Part shown: piece after piece, positions 8,562 to 15,620 of the stretch
Position numbering within the stretch: the stretch's first letter is position 1
Layout: the number at the start of each line of letters is the position of its first letter
Assembly: GCA_019637675.1 (NCBI GenBank)
Contig: JAHBVE010000002.1
Coordinates: forward strand, 519,797 to 583,796
Source of the DNA: Anaerolineales bacterium
GTDB lineage: Bacteria > Chloroflexota > Anaerolineae > Anaerolineales > UBA11579
Direction: 5' to 3'
DNA length: 64,000 nt
Position numbers and translations under genes: made by a program
Notes under the pieces: generated by a model
Told to the model about the DNA's origin: nothing
The model's database searches: none
What the model saw: only the letters and a program-made list of their open reading frames with translations

Positions 8562-8579
8562 AATTATCAAGTTGAAGGG

Positions 8580-10028
8580 TTACTGAGCTTCCTGGTAGAT
8601 CGCCGTCAGATCGCTCAGGAACTGAGTGATACGAGCGTCGATGTCCAGGTCAGGGTTGCTGCGCAGGTCACTACCAAACTGCAGGAACGCATCGTGCGAC
8701 TTGGCAATGTTGGGCAGCACCAACTCGTGGCCAGGGACTTCCAGGTACGGGATCATACGCAGGAAGACGTCCCAATCCACTTCGTTGGGAGCAAAGTTAG
8801 CAGCCTGACCCTCAAAGAAGGCAGCCTGCTGAGAGGTGCGAGCCGGCAAACCACCGTAGATGGCGTACAGGTCAGCGGAGCCTTCACCCAGCATGTAGGA
8901 GTAGACCTCGAAGGCCTCTTCCGGGTACTGGGTGGTGTTCATGATGGCGAAGGTGTCGCCATGCATCTTGGCGGTGGTCACACCGTTGTAGGAGGGAACC
9001 ACGGCCACGTCCCAGCTGGGCACGGAAGCCTTGTCGATACAGCAGGTGTACCACAAGTGGGTCAGACCCATGGCTACCTTGCCGGAGCTGAAGGAGTTAC
9101 CACTGATCAGGTCGCTATCCATAGCAGCCTGGGTGGGCAGGAAGGGCTGAGCGCCCCACATGGCATCGTAGTACCACTTGATGGCGTCAACCTGGCCAGC
9201 CGAGAGTTCGGCCGTGCCGTCAGCCGCCACAGGGTAGTGCGGCTCGAAGTAGGCGCTGAACCAGCGCGGGCTGTCCTTGGTCCACTGGAAGTCAAAGCCG
9301 TACTGAACGATGCTGCTGCTGTCAAAGTCAGCGCTGGTGGCATCGTTACCGTTGGCGTCCACCGTCAGGCGGCGGGCAACTTCAGCCAGGGTGTCGAAGC
9401 TCCATTCAACCTCGGCGCCGTCGAGCACATAGGGCTCACCCACTTCGTGCGGCGGGTAGGCCAGACCGGCCTCGTCAAACAGGGCACGGTTGTAGAACAC
9501 CGCAGACGGGAAGATGGCGAACGGCAGACCGATCAGCTCGCCCTGGTCCTTATAGAACTCAAGGAAGGCAGGGTCGATGTCGCTGGTGTCATAGTCGAAC
9601 TGGTCAACCAGAGGCTGCAGGTCCAGGAAGGCGCCGGGGAAGAAACCACGGCCTTCAGTACCCACGGGGCCAACGATGTCCGGAGCGTTGCCGGCCGCGA
9701 TCTGCGCGGTCAGGTTGTCACGGGCAAACTGGTTGTCCACCACGATCATGATCAGCTGAATGCGGTTCTGGGAAGCGTTGAACTTCTCCACAAACTCGCG
9801 CTGCAGCGGGATCTGCTGCGGCTGAGCGCCAGCGCCCAGACCGATGTACCAGTAGATCTGCACGCGGTCAACCTGAGCCACATCAGGCTCCACCATCACG
9901 CCGCCATCATCCTCGGCGCCGGTGTCGCCAGTCGGCGCCGGGGTGGCAGCCGCGCCACCGCCACAAGCAGCCAGAATGAACGAGGCCACCATCAGCAGCG
10001 ACAGCAAAGTAAGCAAATGCTTCTTCAT
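8580..10028 (-). CDS. CUT1 sugar-binding lipoprotein (extracellular solute-binding family 1)
   Basis: A 482-residue binding protein. The signal peptide MKKHLLTLLSLLMVASFILA is followed by the lipobox Cys (residue 22), then an acidic Gly/Ala/Thr-rich linker, then a two-lobed periplasmic-binding fold with a family 1 solute-binding pattern (EFVEKFNASQNRIQLIMIVV, NAPDIVGPVG, GKVAMGLTHLWY, GDTFAIMNTT). It captures an oligosaccharide outside the membrane and delivers it to the two permeases encoded downstream. The start at 10028 is chosen for the signal peptide and for AGAGGAGAA upstream; an in-frame start 11 codons earlier would spoil the leader. Glycosidases in the operon suggest a beta-gluco-oligosaccharide ligand, by inference only. 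Confidence 0.93.
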   Translation of the reverse strand: MKKHLLTLLSLLMVASFILAACGGGAAATPAPTGDTGAEDDGGVMVEPDVAQVDRVQIYWYIGLGAGAQPQQIPLQREFVEKFNASQNRIQLIMIVVDNQFARDNLTAQIAAGNAPDIVGPVGTEGRGFFPGAFLDLQPLVDQFDYDTSDIDPAFLEFYKDQGELIGLPFAIFPSAVFYNRALFDEAGLAYPPHEVGEPYVLDGAEVEWSFDTLAEVARRLTVDANGNDATSADFDSSSIVQYGFDFQWTKDSPRWFSAYFEPHYPVAADGTAELSAGQVDAIKWYYDAMWGAQPFLPTQAAMDSDLISGNSFSSGKVAMGLTHLWYTCCIDKASVPSWDVAVVPSYNGVTTAKMHGDTFAIMNTTQYPEEAFEVYSYMLGEGSADLYAIYGGLPARTSQQAAFFEGQAANFAPNEVDWDVFLRMIPYLEVPGHELVLPNIAKSHDAFLQFGSDLRSNPDLDIDARITQFLSDLTAIYQEAQ

Positions 10029-10048
10029 GTACACTTCTCCTCTTGATA

Positions 10049-10059
10049 GTTTAGTAAAC
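10049..10059. promoter_or_regulatory. Palindrome upstream of the sugar operon (candidate operator)
   Basis: GTTTAGTAAAC is a 5-1-5 palindrome 21 bases upstream of the binding-protein start, and a matching half GTTTAC recurs at 10127-10132. LacI-type regulators often use sites with GTAAAC half-sites, but this differs from the TGGGA-type sites at the lacI promoter, so a second regulator would be implied. Confidence 0.3.
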
Positions 10060-10149
10060 AACTGCGATTAACGGATGTTGAAATTCCGCTGTATAGGGCA
10101 ACCACCTCCTTCGATTTGAAAAGTAGGTTTACAAAAGGCGGAAAAAGAA

Positions 10150-10179
10150 GAATCGGCTTATTCATTGCTAAGCCGATTC
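10150..10179 (-). terminator. Rho-independent terminator of the LacI-family gene
   Basis: A perfect 11-bp stem (10150-10160 with 10169-10179, GAATCGGCTTA) with an 8-base loop overlaps the stop codon of the regulator. In the minus direction it runs into CTTCTTTTTCC, a good U-tract. It insulates the sugar operon from regulator transcription. Confidence 0.8.
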
Positions 10180-11220
10180 CCGGATGATCAAGTCTGAGGC
10201 GAAGATCTCGTTCATAACGTCATTGGGCTGCTGCTCAATCACGTTCACGAGCATGTCTACGGCGCGGCGGCCGAGATCACCAATGGGTTGGGCGATCGTA
10301 GTGAGGGATGGCTTATAGCTGGCGGCGAAAGGGGCATCGTCAAAGCCGACCACGCCCACGTCCTCCGGCACGCGCACACCCTGCTCACGCAGGAAGCGGA
10401 TAGCGCCCACGGCCATGGCGTCGTTGGTGGCGAACACCGCGTCCGGCTTGTGCGGGAAGATCTTGGCCATGGCCGCATAGCCGCCCTCCTCCACAAAGCC
10501 GCCCTCGGCGATCAGGTTGTCATCGACTTTGAAGCCAGCTTTGGCCAGCGTGGCGCGGTAACCATCTAGGCGCTCGCGGCTCACCATGGTGTCAGCTACG
10601 CCGGTGATGGTGGCGATGCGCTTGCGGCCGGTTTGCAGCAGGTAGTTGACGGCCATCTGGGCGCATTTTTCGTTGTCAATATCCACGAAGTTGACCGGCA
10701 GGTCGCGATAGCGGCCAATGAGCACAAACGGGATCTGCGAGCGATGCAAAGCCGCCACGATCGGGTCTTGATCCTTCAGAGACGAAACAATGACCCCGTC
10801 AAGGAGGTCATTGCTGAGGATCTGGGTAATGCTTCTGCGCTCGTACTCCGGCTCCCCCAACCAAAACATCACGGAACGATTGACCTGATTGCAGCGATTG
10901 GTGACGCTTTGAATGAGGATGGGGAAAAAGGGCTCTACAAACAGGCGGGAGACGCCGATGGGGATGACCAGGCCAATTACACCGGTGCGTCCCCCGGCAA
11001 GTTTGCGGGCGGCACGATTGGGAACGTAGTTATTGGAATTAACCACTTCAAGCACACGCTCACGCGTCTGCTCATTCACATTCGGGTCATCATTGATGAC
11101 CCGGGAAACCGTTGACCGGGATACCCCAGCCTTTTTGGCGATTTCTTCGATCGTGCTCAAATCCGCAACTTTCTGAGAGCGTTCCCAATCCTTCAAGGAA
11201 AAAAATACAGGGAAACACAT
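10168..11220 (-). CDS. LacI-family transcriptional regulator of the sugar operon
   Basis: The N-terminal helix-turn-helix is STIEEIAKKAGVSRSTVSRVINDD, followed by the hinge region (NYVPNRAARKLAGGRTGVIG) and a periplasmic-binding-like effector domain (ATNDAMAVGAIRFLREQGVRVPEDVGVVGFDD). It should bind DNA as a dimer and release it when sugar binds. The longest reading begins at 11253, but that ATG lies inside a good -10 box for the same strand, so translation must start later: ATG at 11220 is listed, while TTG at 11157, just before the HTH, would give the usual LacI length. Two CebR-like operators sit over its promoter and 5' end. Its position upstream of the operon suggests it controls it. Confidence 0.88.
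   Translation of the reverse strand: MCFPVFFSLKDWERSQKVADLSTIEEIAKKAGVSRSTVSRVINDDPNVNEQTRERVLEVVNSNNYVPNRAARKLAGGRTGVIGLVIPIGVSRLFVEPFFPILIQSVTNRCNQVNRSVMFWLGEPEYERRSITQILSNDLLDGVIVSSLKDQDPIVAALHRSQIPFVLIGRYRDLPVNFVDIDNEKCAQMAVNYLLQTGRKRIATITGVADTMVSRERLDGYRATLAKAGFKVDDNLIAEGGFVEEGGYAAMAKIFPHKPDAVFATNDAMAVGAIRFLREQGVRVPEDVGVVGFDDAPFAASYKPSLTTIAQPIGDLGRRAVDMLVNVIEQQPNDVMNEIFASDLIIRESA
11174..11187. promoter_or_regulatory. Second CebR-like operator (O2)
   Basis: TGAGAGCGTTCCCA matches the promoter-proximal operator except for one base in the left arm. Its centre is 65 bases from the first site, just over six helical turns, which would suit looping or a roadblock within the regulator gene's 5' end. 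Confidence 0.55.
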
Positions 11221-11238
11221 CTCGATTTCGTCAGATAT

Positions 11239-11252
11239 TGGGAGCGTTCCCA
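11239..11252. promoter_or_regulatory. CebR-like LacI-family operator (O1)
   Basis: TGGGAGCGTTCCCA differs by one base from TGGGAGCGCTCCCA, the known site of CebR, the cellobiose-responsive LacI regulator of actinobacteria. It lies just downstream of and touching the -10 box of the regulator's own promoter, over the expected transcription start, a position that would give tight autorepression. Confidence 0.75.
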
Positions 11253-11281
11253 TTCTAAAGCGATTTTCTTGACACTGTCAA
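11252..11281 (-). promoter_or_regulatory. Sigma70-type promoter of the LacI-family gene
   Basis: On the minus strand, -35 TTGACA (11276-11281), an 18-base spacer, and -10 TAGAAT (11252-11257). The -35 is half of a 6-1-6 palindrome (11269-11281). Transcription would start near 11245, inside operator O1. Confidence 0.7.
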
Positions 11282-11296
11282 TAGCTGAATACAGAC

Positions 11297-11326
11297 TTGA
11301 CATTATGTGAAAGCTAGTTTTATAAT
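11297..11326 (+). promoter_or_regulatory. Consensus sigma70 promoter of the metal ABC operon
   Basis: Perfect hexamers TTGACA (11297-11302) and TATAAT (11321-11326) with an 18-base spacer. The predicted transcription start is near 11333, about 22 bases before the GTG start of the binding-protein gene. A DtxR-type palindrome begins on the last base of the -10. Confidence 0.85.
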
Positions 11327-11339
11327 TAGGCATTCCTAA
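11326..11339. promoter_or_regulatory. DtxR/MntR-type metalloregulator operator
   Basis: TTAGGCATTCCTAA is a perfect 5-4-5 inverted repeat with TTAGG/CCTAA arms as in many DtxR-family sites. It covers the end of the -10 and the start point of the metal ABC promoter, so a metal-loaded repressor would shut the operon off when Mn or Fe is plentiful. No DtxR-family regulator gene is in the window. Confidence 0.65.
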
Positions 11340-11354
11340 ATTATGGAGAGTTTT

Positions 11355-12284
11355 GTGAAACGTAATATCCCCACCCTATTCTTTGCTATTGCTTTGGCGC
11401 TTACCCTAAGCGCTTGCACCACCCCGAGCCAAGACAGCGGAAAGCTGCAAGTAGTCACCACCATCGGCCAAATTGCAGATGCCGCCCAGAATATTGGAGG
11501 CGATCTGATCGAAGTAACGCCCCTGATGGGCCCAGGAGTAGACCCCCACTTGTATGTGGCCTCCGAGGGCGATGTCACCACCCTGCAAAATGCAGACGTG
11601 ATCTTGTACAACGGTCTTTTTCTGGAAGCGCAAATGGTTGGCATCTTGGAGCAGATCAGCGAATACAAGACCGTCGTAGCTGTGGCCGAGAGCATTCCGG
11701 CAGAACGCCTGCTGGCCTCCCCCGTTTACCCTGATGAGCATGACCCGCATGTCTGGTTTGATGTGCAGCTCTGGCAGTTCGTCGTAGAGGAGGTGCGCGA
11801 TACCCTGATGGCGGCTGACCCTGAGAACGCAGCCGCTTTTGAGGCCAACGCGGCCGCCTACCTGGCGGAGCTGGACACGCTGGACAGCTACGTCCAGTCA
11901 CAAGCCGAACGGCTGCCAGCCGACCAGCGCATCCTTATCACCGCCCACGATGCGTTCAATTACTTTGGGCGCGCCTATGGCTTCGAGGTGATGGGCTTGC
12001 AAGGCATCAGCACCCAATCTGAGGCCAGCACATCAGATGTGCAAGAGCTGGCCACCACGATCGTGGAACGCCAGGTGCCGGCCGTGTTCATCGAATCATC
12101 AGTGCCGGTGCGCACGGTCGAAGCCCTGCAAGAGGCGGTGCGCGCCCGCGGACATGAGGTCGCCATCGGCGGACAATTGTTCTCTGACGCCATGGGCTCC
12201 CCGGATACGCCCGAGGGAACGTATCTCGGGATGGTGCGCCACAACATCGATACCATCGTCGGCGCGTTGCTCGGCGGGAATTGA
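11355..12284 (+). CDS. Metal-binding lipoprotein of a Mn/Zn/Fe ABC transporter (MntA/TroA/ZnuA family)
   Basis: Cluster 9 solute-binding lipoprotein of about 309 residues. A signal peptide ends at the lipobox LSAC, followed by a TroA fold. Metal-ligand regions are GVDPHLY (His), EHDPHVWFD (His), [15 protein letters not shown] (His) and the C-terminal [10 protein letters not shown] (Asp). There is no long His-rich loop of the zinc-specific ZnuA type, which favours Mn or Fe, though this is weak evidence. GTG at 11355 is preferred to ATG at 11343 because GGAGAG lies four bases before it and because the promoter would leave the ATG only about ten bases from the RNA start. It heads a four-gene operon. 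Confidence 0.9.
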   Translation: MKRNIPTLFFAIALALTLSACTTPSQDSGKLQVVTTIGQIADAAQNIGGDLIEVTPLMGPGVDPHLYVASEGDVTTLQNADVILYNGLFLEAQMVGILEQISEYKTVVAVAESIPAERLLASPVYPDEHDPHVWFDVQLWQFVVEEVRDTLMAADPENAAAFEANAAAYLAELDTLDSYVQSQAERLPADQRILITAHDAFNYFGRAYGFEVMGLQGISTQSEASTSDVQELATTIVERQVPAVFIESSVPVRTVEALQEAVRARGHEVAIGGQLFSDAMGSPDTPEGTYLGMVRHNIDTIVGALLGGN

Positions 12285-12291
12285 GGCACAC

Positions 12292-13041
12292 ATGGATGAA
12301 ACTAAACTCGCAGTCCAGGTAGCTGACCTGACGGTCGCTTACCAGGAGAAGCCAGTCTTGTGGGACGTCGACCTTGACGTACCACAAGGCGTTCTGATGG
12401 CGATCGTCGGCCCAAACGGGGCCGGCAAGACCACCATGCTCAAGGCCATCCTTGGCCTGCTGACGCCGGCCGCTGGGCATGTTTCCATTTTCGGCAAGCC
12501 CTACCAGCAGCAACGCAGCCTGGTAGGCTATGTACCCCAGCGCGGCAGCGTGGACTGGGACTTCCCTACCAGCGTGCTGGACGTGGTCATGATGGGCAAC
12601 TATGGCAAGTTGGGCTGGGTGCGCCGCCCGGGCGCAGCTGACCGCCGCGCTGCCCAAAGCGCGCTCGAGAAAGTGGGCATGGCCGATTACGCGGACCGCC
12701 AGATCAGCCAACTCTCAGGCGGCCAGCAGCAGCGCACCTTCTTGGCGCGCGCATTGATGCAGGATGCGCAGGTCTATTTTATGGATGAGCCCTTCCAAGG
12801 CGTTGACGCCACCACCGAACGCGCCATCGTGGATCTTTTGAAGGAGCTGCGCGCCCAGGGCAAGACCGTGCTGGCGGTGCACCACGATCTGCAAACCGTG
12901 CCCGAATATTTTGACTGGGTGATGCTCCTGAATGTACGCCGCATCGCCAGCGGCCCGGTCAAAGAAGTATTTACCGACGAGAACCTGCGCGCCGCCTATG
13001 GTGGCCGGGTCGGCTTCCTTAACAAGCGACAAGACCCATGA
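12292..13041 (+). CDS. Metal ABC transporter ATPase (MntB/ZnuC family)
   Basis: A 249-residue ABC ATPase that powers metal import. It shows the Walker A loop [10 protein letters not shown]-loop [12 protein letters not shown], the signature LSGGQQQR, Walker [13 protein letters not shown] and the H-loop AVHHDL. The sequence [22 protein letters not shown] is characteristic of the Mn/Zn/Fe importer subfamily. It starts eight bases after the binding-protein stop; the longer upstream reading is out of character and overlaps that gene. Its stop overlaps the start of the next permease gene by four bases (ATGA), so stoichiometric translation of the complex is likely. Confidence 0.95.
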   Translation: MDETKLAVQVADLTVAYQEKPVLWDVDLDVPQGVLMAIVGPNGAGKTTMLKAILGLLTPAAGHVSIFGKPYQQQRSLVGYVPQRGSVDWDFPTSVLDVVMMGNYGKLGWVRRPGAADRRAAQSALEKVGMADYADRQISQLSGGQQQRTFLARALMQDAQVYFMDEPFQGVDATTERAIVDLLKELRAQGKTVLAVHHDLQTVPEYFDWVMLLNVRRIASGPVKEVFTDENLRAAYGGRVGFLNKRQDP

Positions 13042-14174
13042 GCCTGCTTGACCTGCTCACCAGCCTGCTGTTCGACCACACCATCCGCACGGTGGCGTTG
13101 GGCACGGCTACGCTCGGCATCGTCAGCGGGGTGCTGGGCAGCTTTGCGGTGCTGCGCAAGCAAAGCCTGCTGGGCGATGCGCTCTCGCACGCCGCCCTGC
13201 CCGGCGTAGCGATCGCCTACATGCTCACGGGCAGCAAATCTCCGGCGGTGCTCATGCTAGGCGCCGGGGCGGCGGGCGTCCTGGCAATCCTGCTGCTGAT
13301 CAACATCACTCGCCAAACCCGCCTCAAAGAAGACAGCGTGCTAGGCATTGTGCTGTCCGTGTTCTTCGGCTTTGGTCTGCTGCTGCTCACCTTCCTGCAG
13401 CGCAACCCAGATGCTCGCCAAGCCGGACTCAATACCTTTCTATTTGGCCAGGCAGCCACCCTGCTCACGCGAGATGTAATCACCATGGCCATTTTTGGGG
13501 GCCTGGCTCTATTGTTCGTGGTCGTATTCTGGAAAGAGTTCAAATTACTGAGCTTTGACCGTGAGTTTGGCGCCAGCCTGGGCTTGCCTATGCCGCGCAT
13601 TGACATGCTGCTCACCACGCTGCTGGTCGTCGCAGTAGTGATCGGCCTGCAAGCGGTAGGCGTAGTGCTGATGAGCGCCATGCTGGTCGCACCGGGCGCG
13701 GCCGCTCGCCAATGGACCAACCACTTGGGCCGCATGACCCTGCTCTCGGCCTTGTTCGGCGCACTGGCCGGCGTGGCCGGCGCCCTGCTGAGCAGCCTGG
13801 GCACTGGGCTCTCCACCGGGCCGGTGATCGTGCTGTGCATCAGCGTGATCGTGCTGTTCTCGCTGGTCATGGCGCCCAACCGCGGTCTGCTATGGAATTA
13901 TCTTCGCCAATGGCGCAATCGGCGCCGTCTGCGCACCGAAGCGGTGCTGGAGAACATCTACTTGATGAGTTCGCAGCACGATGACCCCAGCCACCCGCAT
14001 GCCATCACCGCGCTGGAAGCCGTGAGCGGCGCCGGCAACGTGCGTCGCTCACTTGAGGAGTTGCAACGCCGCGGGCTAGCCGTTCCATACGATGGCAACA
14101 AATGGGCCCTGACCGCCGAGGGCGTGCGCGCCGCGCAAACCCGGCTGCAGCCGGCCCAGAAGGACGAAAAATGA
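13038..14174 (+). CDS. Metal ABC permease with C-terminal winged-helix-like extension
   Basis: A 378-residue protein. Residues about 1-290 are an ABC-3 family permease (ZnuB/MntC type) with eight or nine helices and the family motif [18 protein letters not shown]. After [18 protein letters not shown] comes an 80-residue cytoplasmic tail ([20 protein letters not shown], then [16 protein letters not shown]) that reads like a winged helix-turn-helix similar to the N-terminal part of DtxR/MarR proteins. Plain family members end near 290 residues. The tail may sense metal or gate the channel; a DNA-binding role is not shown. It overlaps the ATPase gene and the next permease gene by four bases each. 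Confidence 0.9.
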   Translation: MSLLDLLTSLLFDHTIRTVALGTATLGIVSGVLGSFAVLRKQSLLGDALSHAALPGVAIAYMLTGSKSPAVLMLGAGAAGVLAILLLINITRQTRLKEDSVLGIVLSVFFGFGLLLLTFLQRNPDARQAGLNTFLFGQAATLLTRDVITMAIFGGLALLFVVVFWKEFKLLSFDREFGASLGLPMPRIDMLLTTLLVVAVVIGLQAVGVVLMSAMLVAPGAAARQWTNHLGRMTLLSALFGALAGVAGALLSSLGTGLSTGPVIVLCISVIVLFSLVMAPNRGLLWNYLRQWRNRRRLRTEAVLENIYLMSSQHDDPSHPHAITALEAVSGAGNVRRSLEELQRRGLAVPYDGNKWALTAEGVRAAQTRLQPAQKDEK

Positions 14175-15283
14175 GCAGCGCACAGATCGAAATTCAGCTG
14201 ATCGGCATCGTGGTGGCCGCGGCCTGCGCCCTGCCCGGCGTATTCCTGGTGCTGCGCGGTATGGCGATGATGAGCGATGCCATCAGCCACACGGTGCTGC
14301 TGGGCATTGTGCTGGGCTTTCTCATCACCGGGGATCTCGAATCGCCCTGGCTGTTGTTTGGTGCGGCGGCCATGGGTCTGCTCACCGTCAGCCTCACTGA
14401 ATTGCTCAACCGCACGCGGCTGGTGAAGCAAGATGCGGCGATCGGGCTGGTCTTTCCCGCCTTGTTCAGCATTGCCGTCATCCTCATTTCGCGCTTTGCA
14501 CGCGGCGTTCATCTGGATACGGATGCGGTGCTGTTGGGCGAGCTGGCCTTCGCTCCATTTGACCGCTTGATGCTCTTTGGCGCCTTGCTGCCGCGATCGT
14601 TAGTGGTCATGAGCATCATTTTGGTCATCAACTTGCTCTTTATCCTGGCGCTGTACAAGGAACTCAAGCTGGCGACGTTCGACGCCGGACTGGCCGCCGC
14701 GCTTGGCTTCTCGCCGGCCCTGATCCACTATGGGCTGATGGGCATGGTCTCCATCACCGCGGTCGGAGCGTTCGATGCAGTCGGCTCCATCCTAGTGGTG
14801 GCGTTCATGGTGGCGCCGGCCGCGGCCGCCTACCTGCTGACGGATAAGCTGGAGCGCATGCTGCTCTATAGCGTCGGCTTGGGTGCGCTCGGTGCGGTGG
14901 GCGGCTACTGGATGGCCCATCTGATGGACGCCAACATCGCCGGTTCCATGGCGACGGTGATCGGCCTGCTGTTTCTGCTGTGCCTGCTGTTCGCACCCGA
15001 GCGCGGGCTGCTAGCCACCGCGGCCCGCCGCCAGCGACAGCGCTGGGAGTTTGCGCAAACAATGCTGACAATTCACCTGCTCCACCACGAAGGGACGCCC
15101 GAGGCAGAGATCGAGAACCGGCTGGACCACTTGCACGACCATTTGCGCTGGGAGCCCGCCTTTGCCCAAGGCGTGGTGCAGCGAGCAGATGAACGCGGCC
15201 TGGTACGGCTGGAAAATGGCAGCCTGCACCTCACGGAGGCTGGCCGCGGACTGGCAACAACGATGCTGACTGAGAAACGCTAA
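14171..15283 (+). CDS. Second metal ABC permease with C-terminal extension
   Basis: A 370-residue ABC-3 permease, paralogous to the one upstream, with the matching motif MMSDAISHTVLLGIVLGF and about eight helices to residue 280. Its cytoplasmic tail of some 85 residues (FAQTMLTIHLLHHEGTPEAE, later GLVRLENGSLHLTEAGRGLA) again has the look of a winged helix, different in sequence from that of its partner. Two permease genes in a row, as in TroCD or MntCD systems, suggest a heterodimeric channel. It starts in an ATGA overlap and is followed within six bases by a strong terminator, so it closes the operon. Confidence 0.9.
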   Translation: MSSAQIEIQLIGIVVAAACALPGVFLVLRGMAMMSDAISHTVLLGIVLGFLITGDLESPWLLFGAAAMGLLTVSLTELLNRTRLVKQDAAIGLVFPALFSIAVILISRFARGVHLDTDAVLLGELAFAPFDRLMLFGALLPRSLVVMSIILVINLLFILALYKELKLATFDAGLAAALGFSPALIHYGLMGMVSITAVGAFDAVGSILVVAFMVAPAAAAYLLTDKLERMLLYSVGLGALGAVGGYWMAHLMDANIAGSMATVIGLLFLLCLLFAPERGLLATAARRQRQRWEFAQTMLTIHLLHHEGTPEAEIENRLDHLHDHLRWEPAFAQGVVQRADERGLVRLENGSLHLTEAGRGLATTMLTEKR

Positions 15284-15289
15284 AAAAGA

Positions 15290-15317
15290 AAAAAGCCCGC
15301 ACTTGCGGGCTTTTTTT
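15290..15317 (+). terminator. Rho-independent terminator of the metal ABC operon
   Basis: GCCCGC-ACTT-GCGGGC with A-run before and seven T after (15311-15317); the A and T runs extend the stem. Shape is ideal in the plus direction and, because of the A-run, usable in the other direction too. Confidence 0.93.
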
Positions 15318-15361
15318 GTACTTGCATTGGTGTAAGCAGGATGTGTACCGAGGCTACGGGT

Positions 15362-15423
15362 AGAGTTTCGTTACTCAGCTGCGCCGAGTAGAAACTCTTA
15401 GGCGTAGCGGCGCCAGCCGCTAC
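15362..15423. repeat. Two hairpins downstream of tRNA-Glu
   Basis: The first (15362-15398) pairs AGAGTTTCGTTACTC with GAGTAGAAACTCT, with a two-base bulge, around a 9-base loop AGCTGCGCC. The second (15404-15423) pairs GTAGCGGC with GCCGCTAC around GCCA. They may include the tRNA terminator; the loop and GAGTA arms resemble the hairpin on the other side of the tRNA, pointing to a REP-like family. Confidence 0.5.
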
Positions 15424-15428
15424 GTATA

Positions 15429-15501
15429 TGCCCCCACGGGGAGTCGAACCCCGGTTTTGGCCTTGAGAGGGCCACGTCCTAGGCCACTAGACGATGAGGG
15501 C
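15429..15501 (-). tRNA. tRNA-Glu (anticodon CTC)
   Basis: A 73-base cloverleaf folds by eye: acceptor GCCCTCA pairs with TGGGGGC (with one G-T), D-arm GTCT...AGGAC, anticodon stem TGGCC/GGCCA with loop CTCTCAA giving anticodon CTC, T-arm CGGGG-TTCGACT-CCCCG and discriminator A. The 3' CCA is not encoded. It decodes GAG. Confidence 0.96.
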
Positions 15502-15522
15502 TTGCGGCTGCGCCGCGTTGGA

Positions 15523-15554
15523 GTTGCTACTCGGCTGTCGCCGAGTGACGCAAC
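15523..15554. repeat. REP-like hairpin upstream of tRNA-Glu
   Basis: GTTGC-T-ACTCGGC, loop TGTC, GCCGAGT-GAC-GCAAC: a 12-bp interrupted stem. Its ACTCGGC/GCCGAGT core resembles the ACTCAGC/GCCGAGT hairpin on the other side of the tRNA. It lies in the region where the tRNA promoter should be. Confidence 0.5.
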
Positions 15555-15620
15555 ATCCATTGCTTATGAACGGATATGCCGCTCGCAGGGCGAGATTTTA
15601 CCAGCAATCGAGCAAGCTGT

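Noticed and set aside
8472..10046. A 524-codon open frame antisense to the sugar-binding lipoprotein gene
   Set aside because: Val/Gly/His-rich shadow frame without motifs; the opposite strand has a signal peptide, ribosome site and binding-protein fold.
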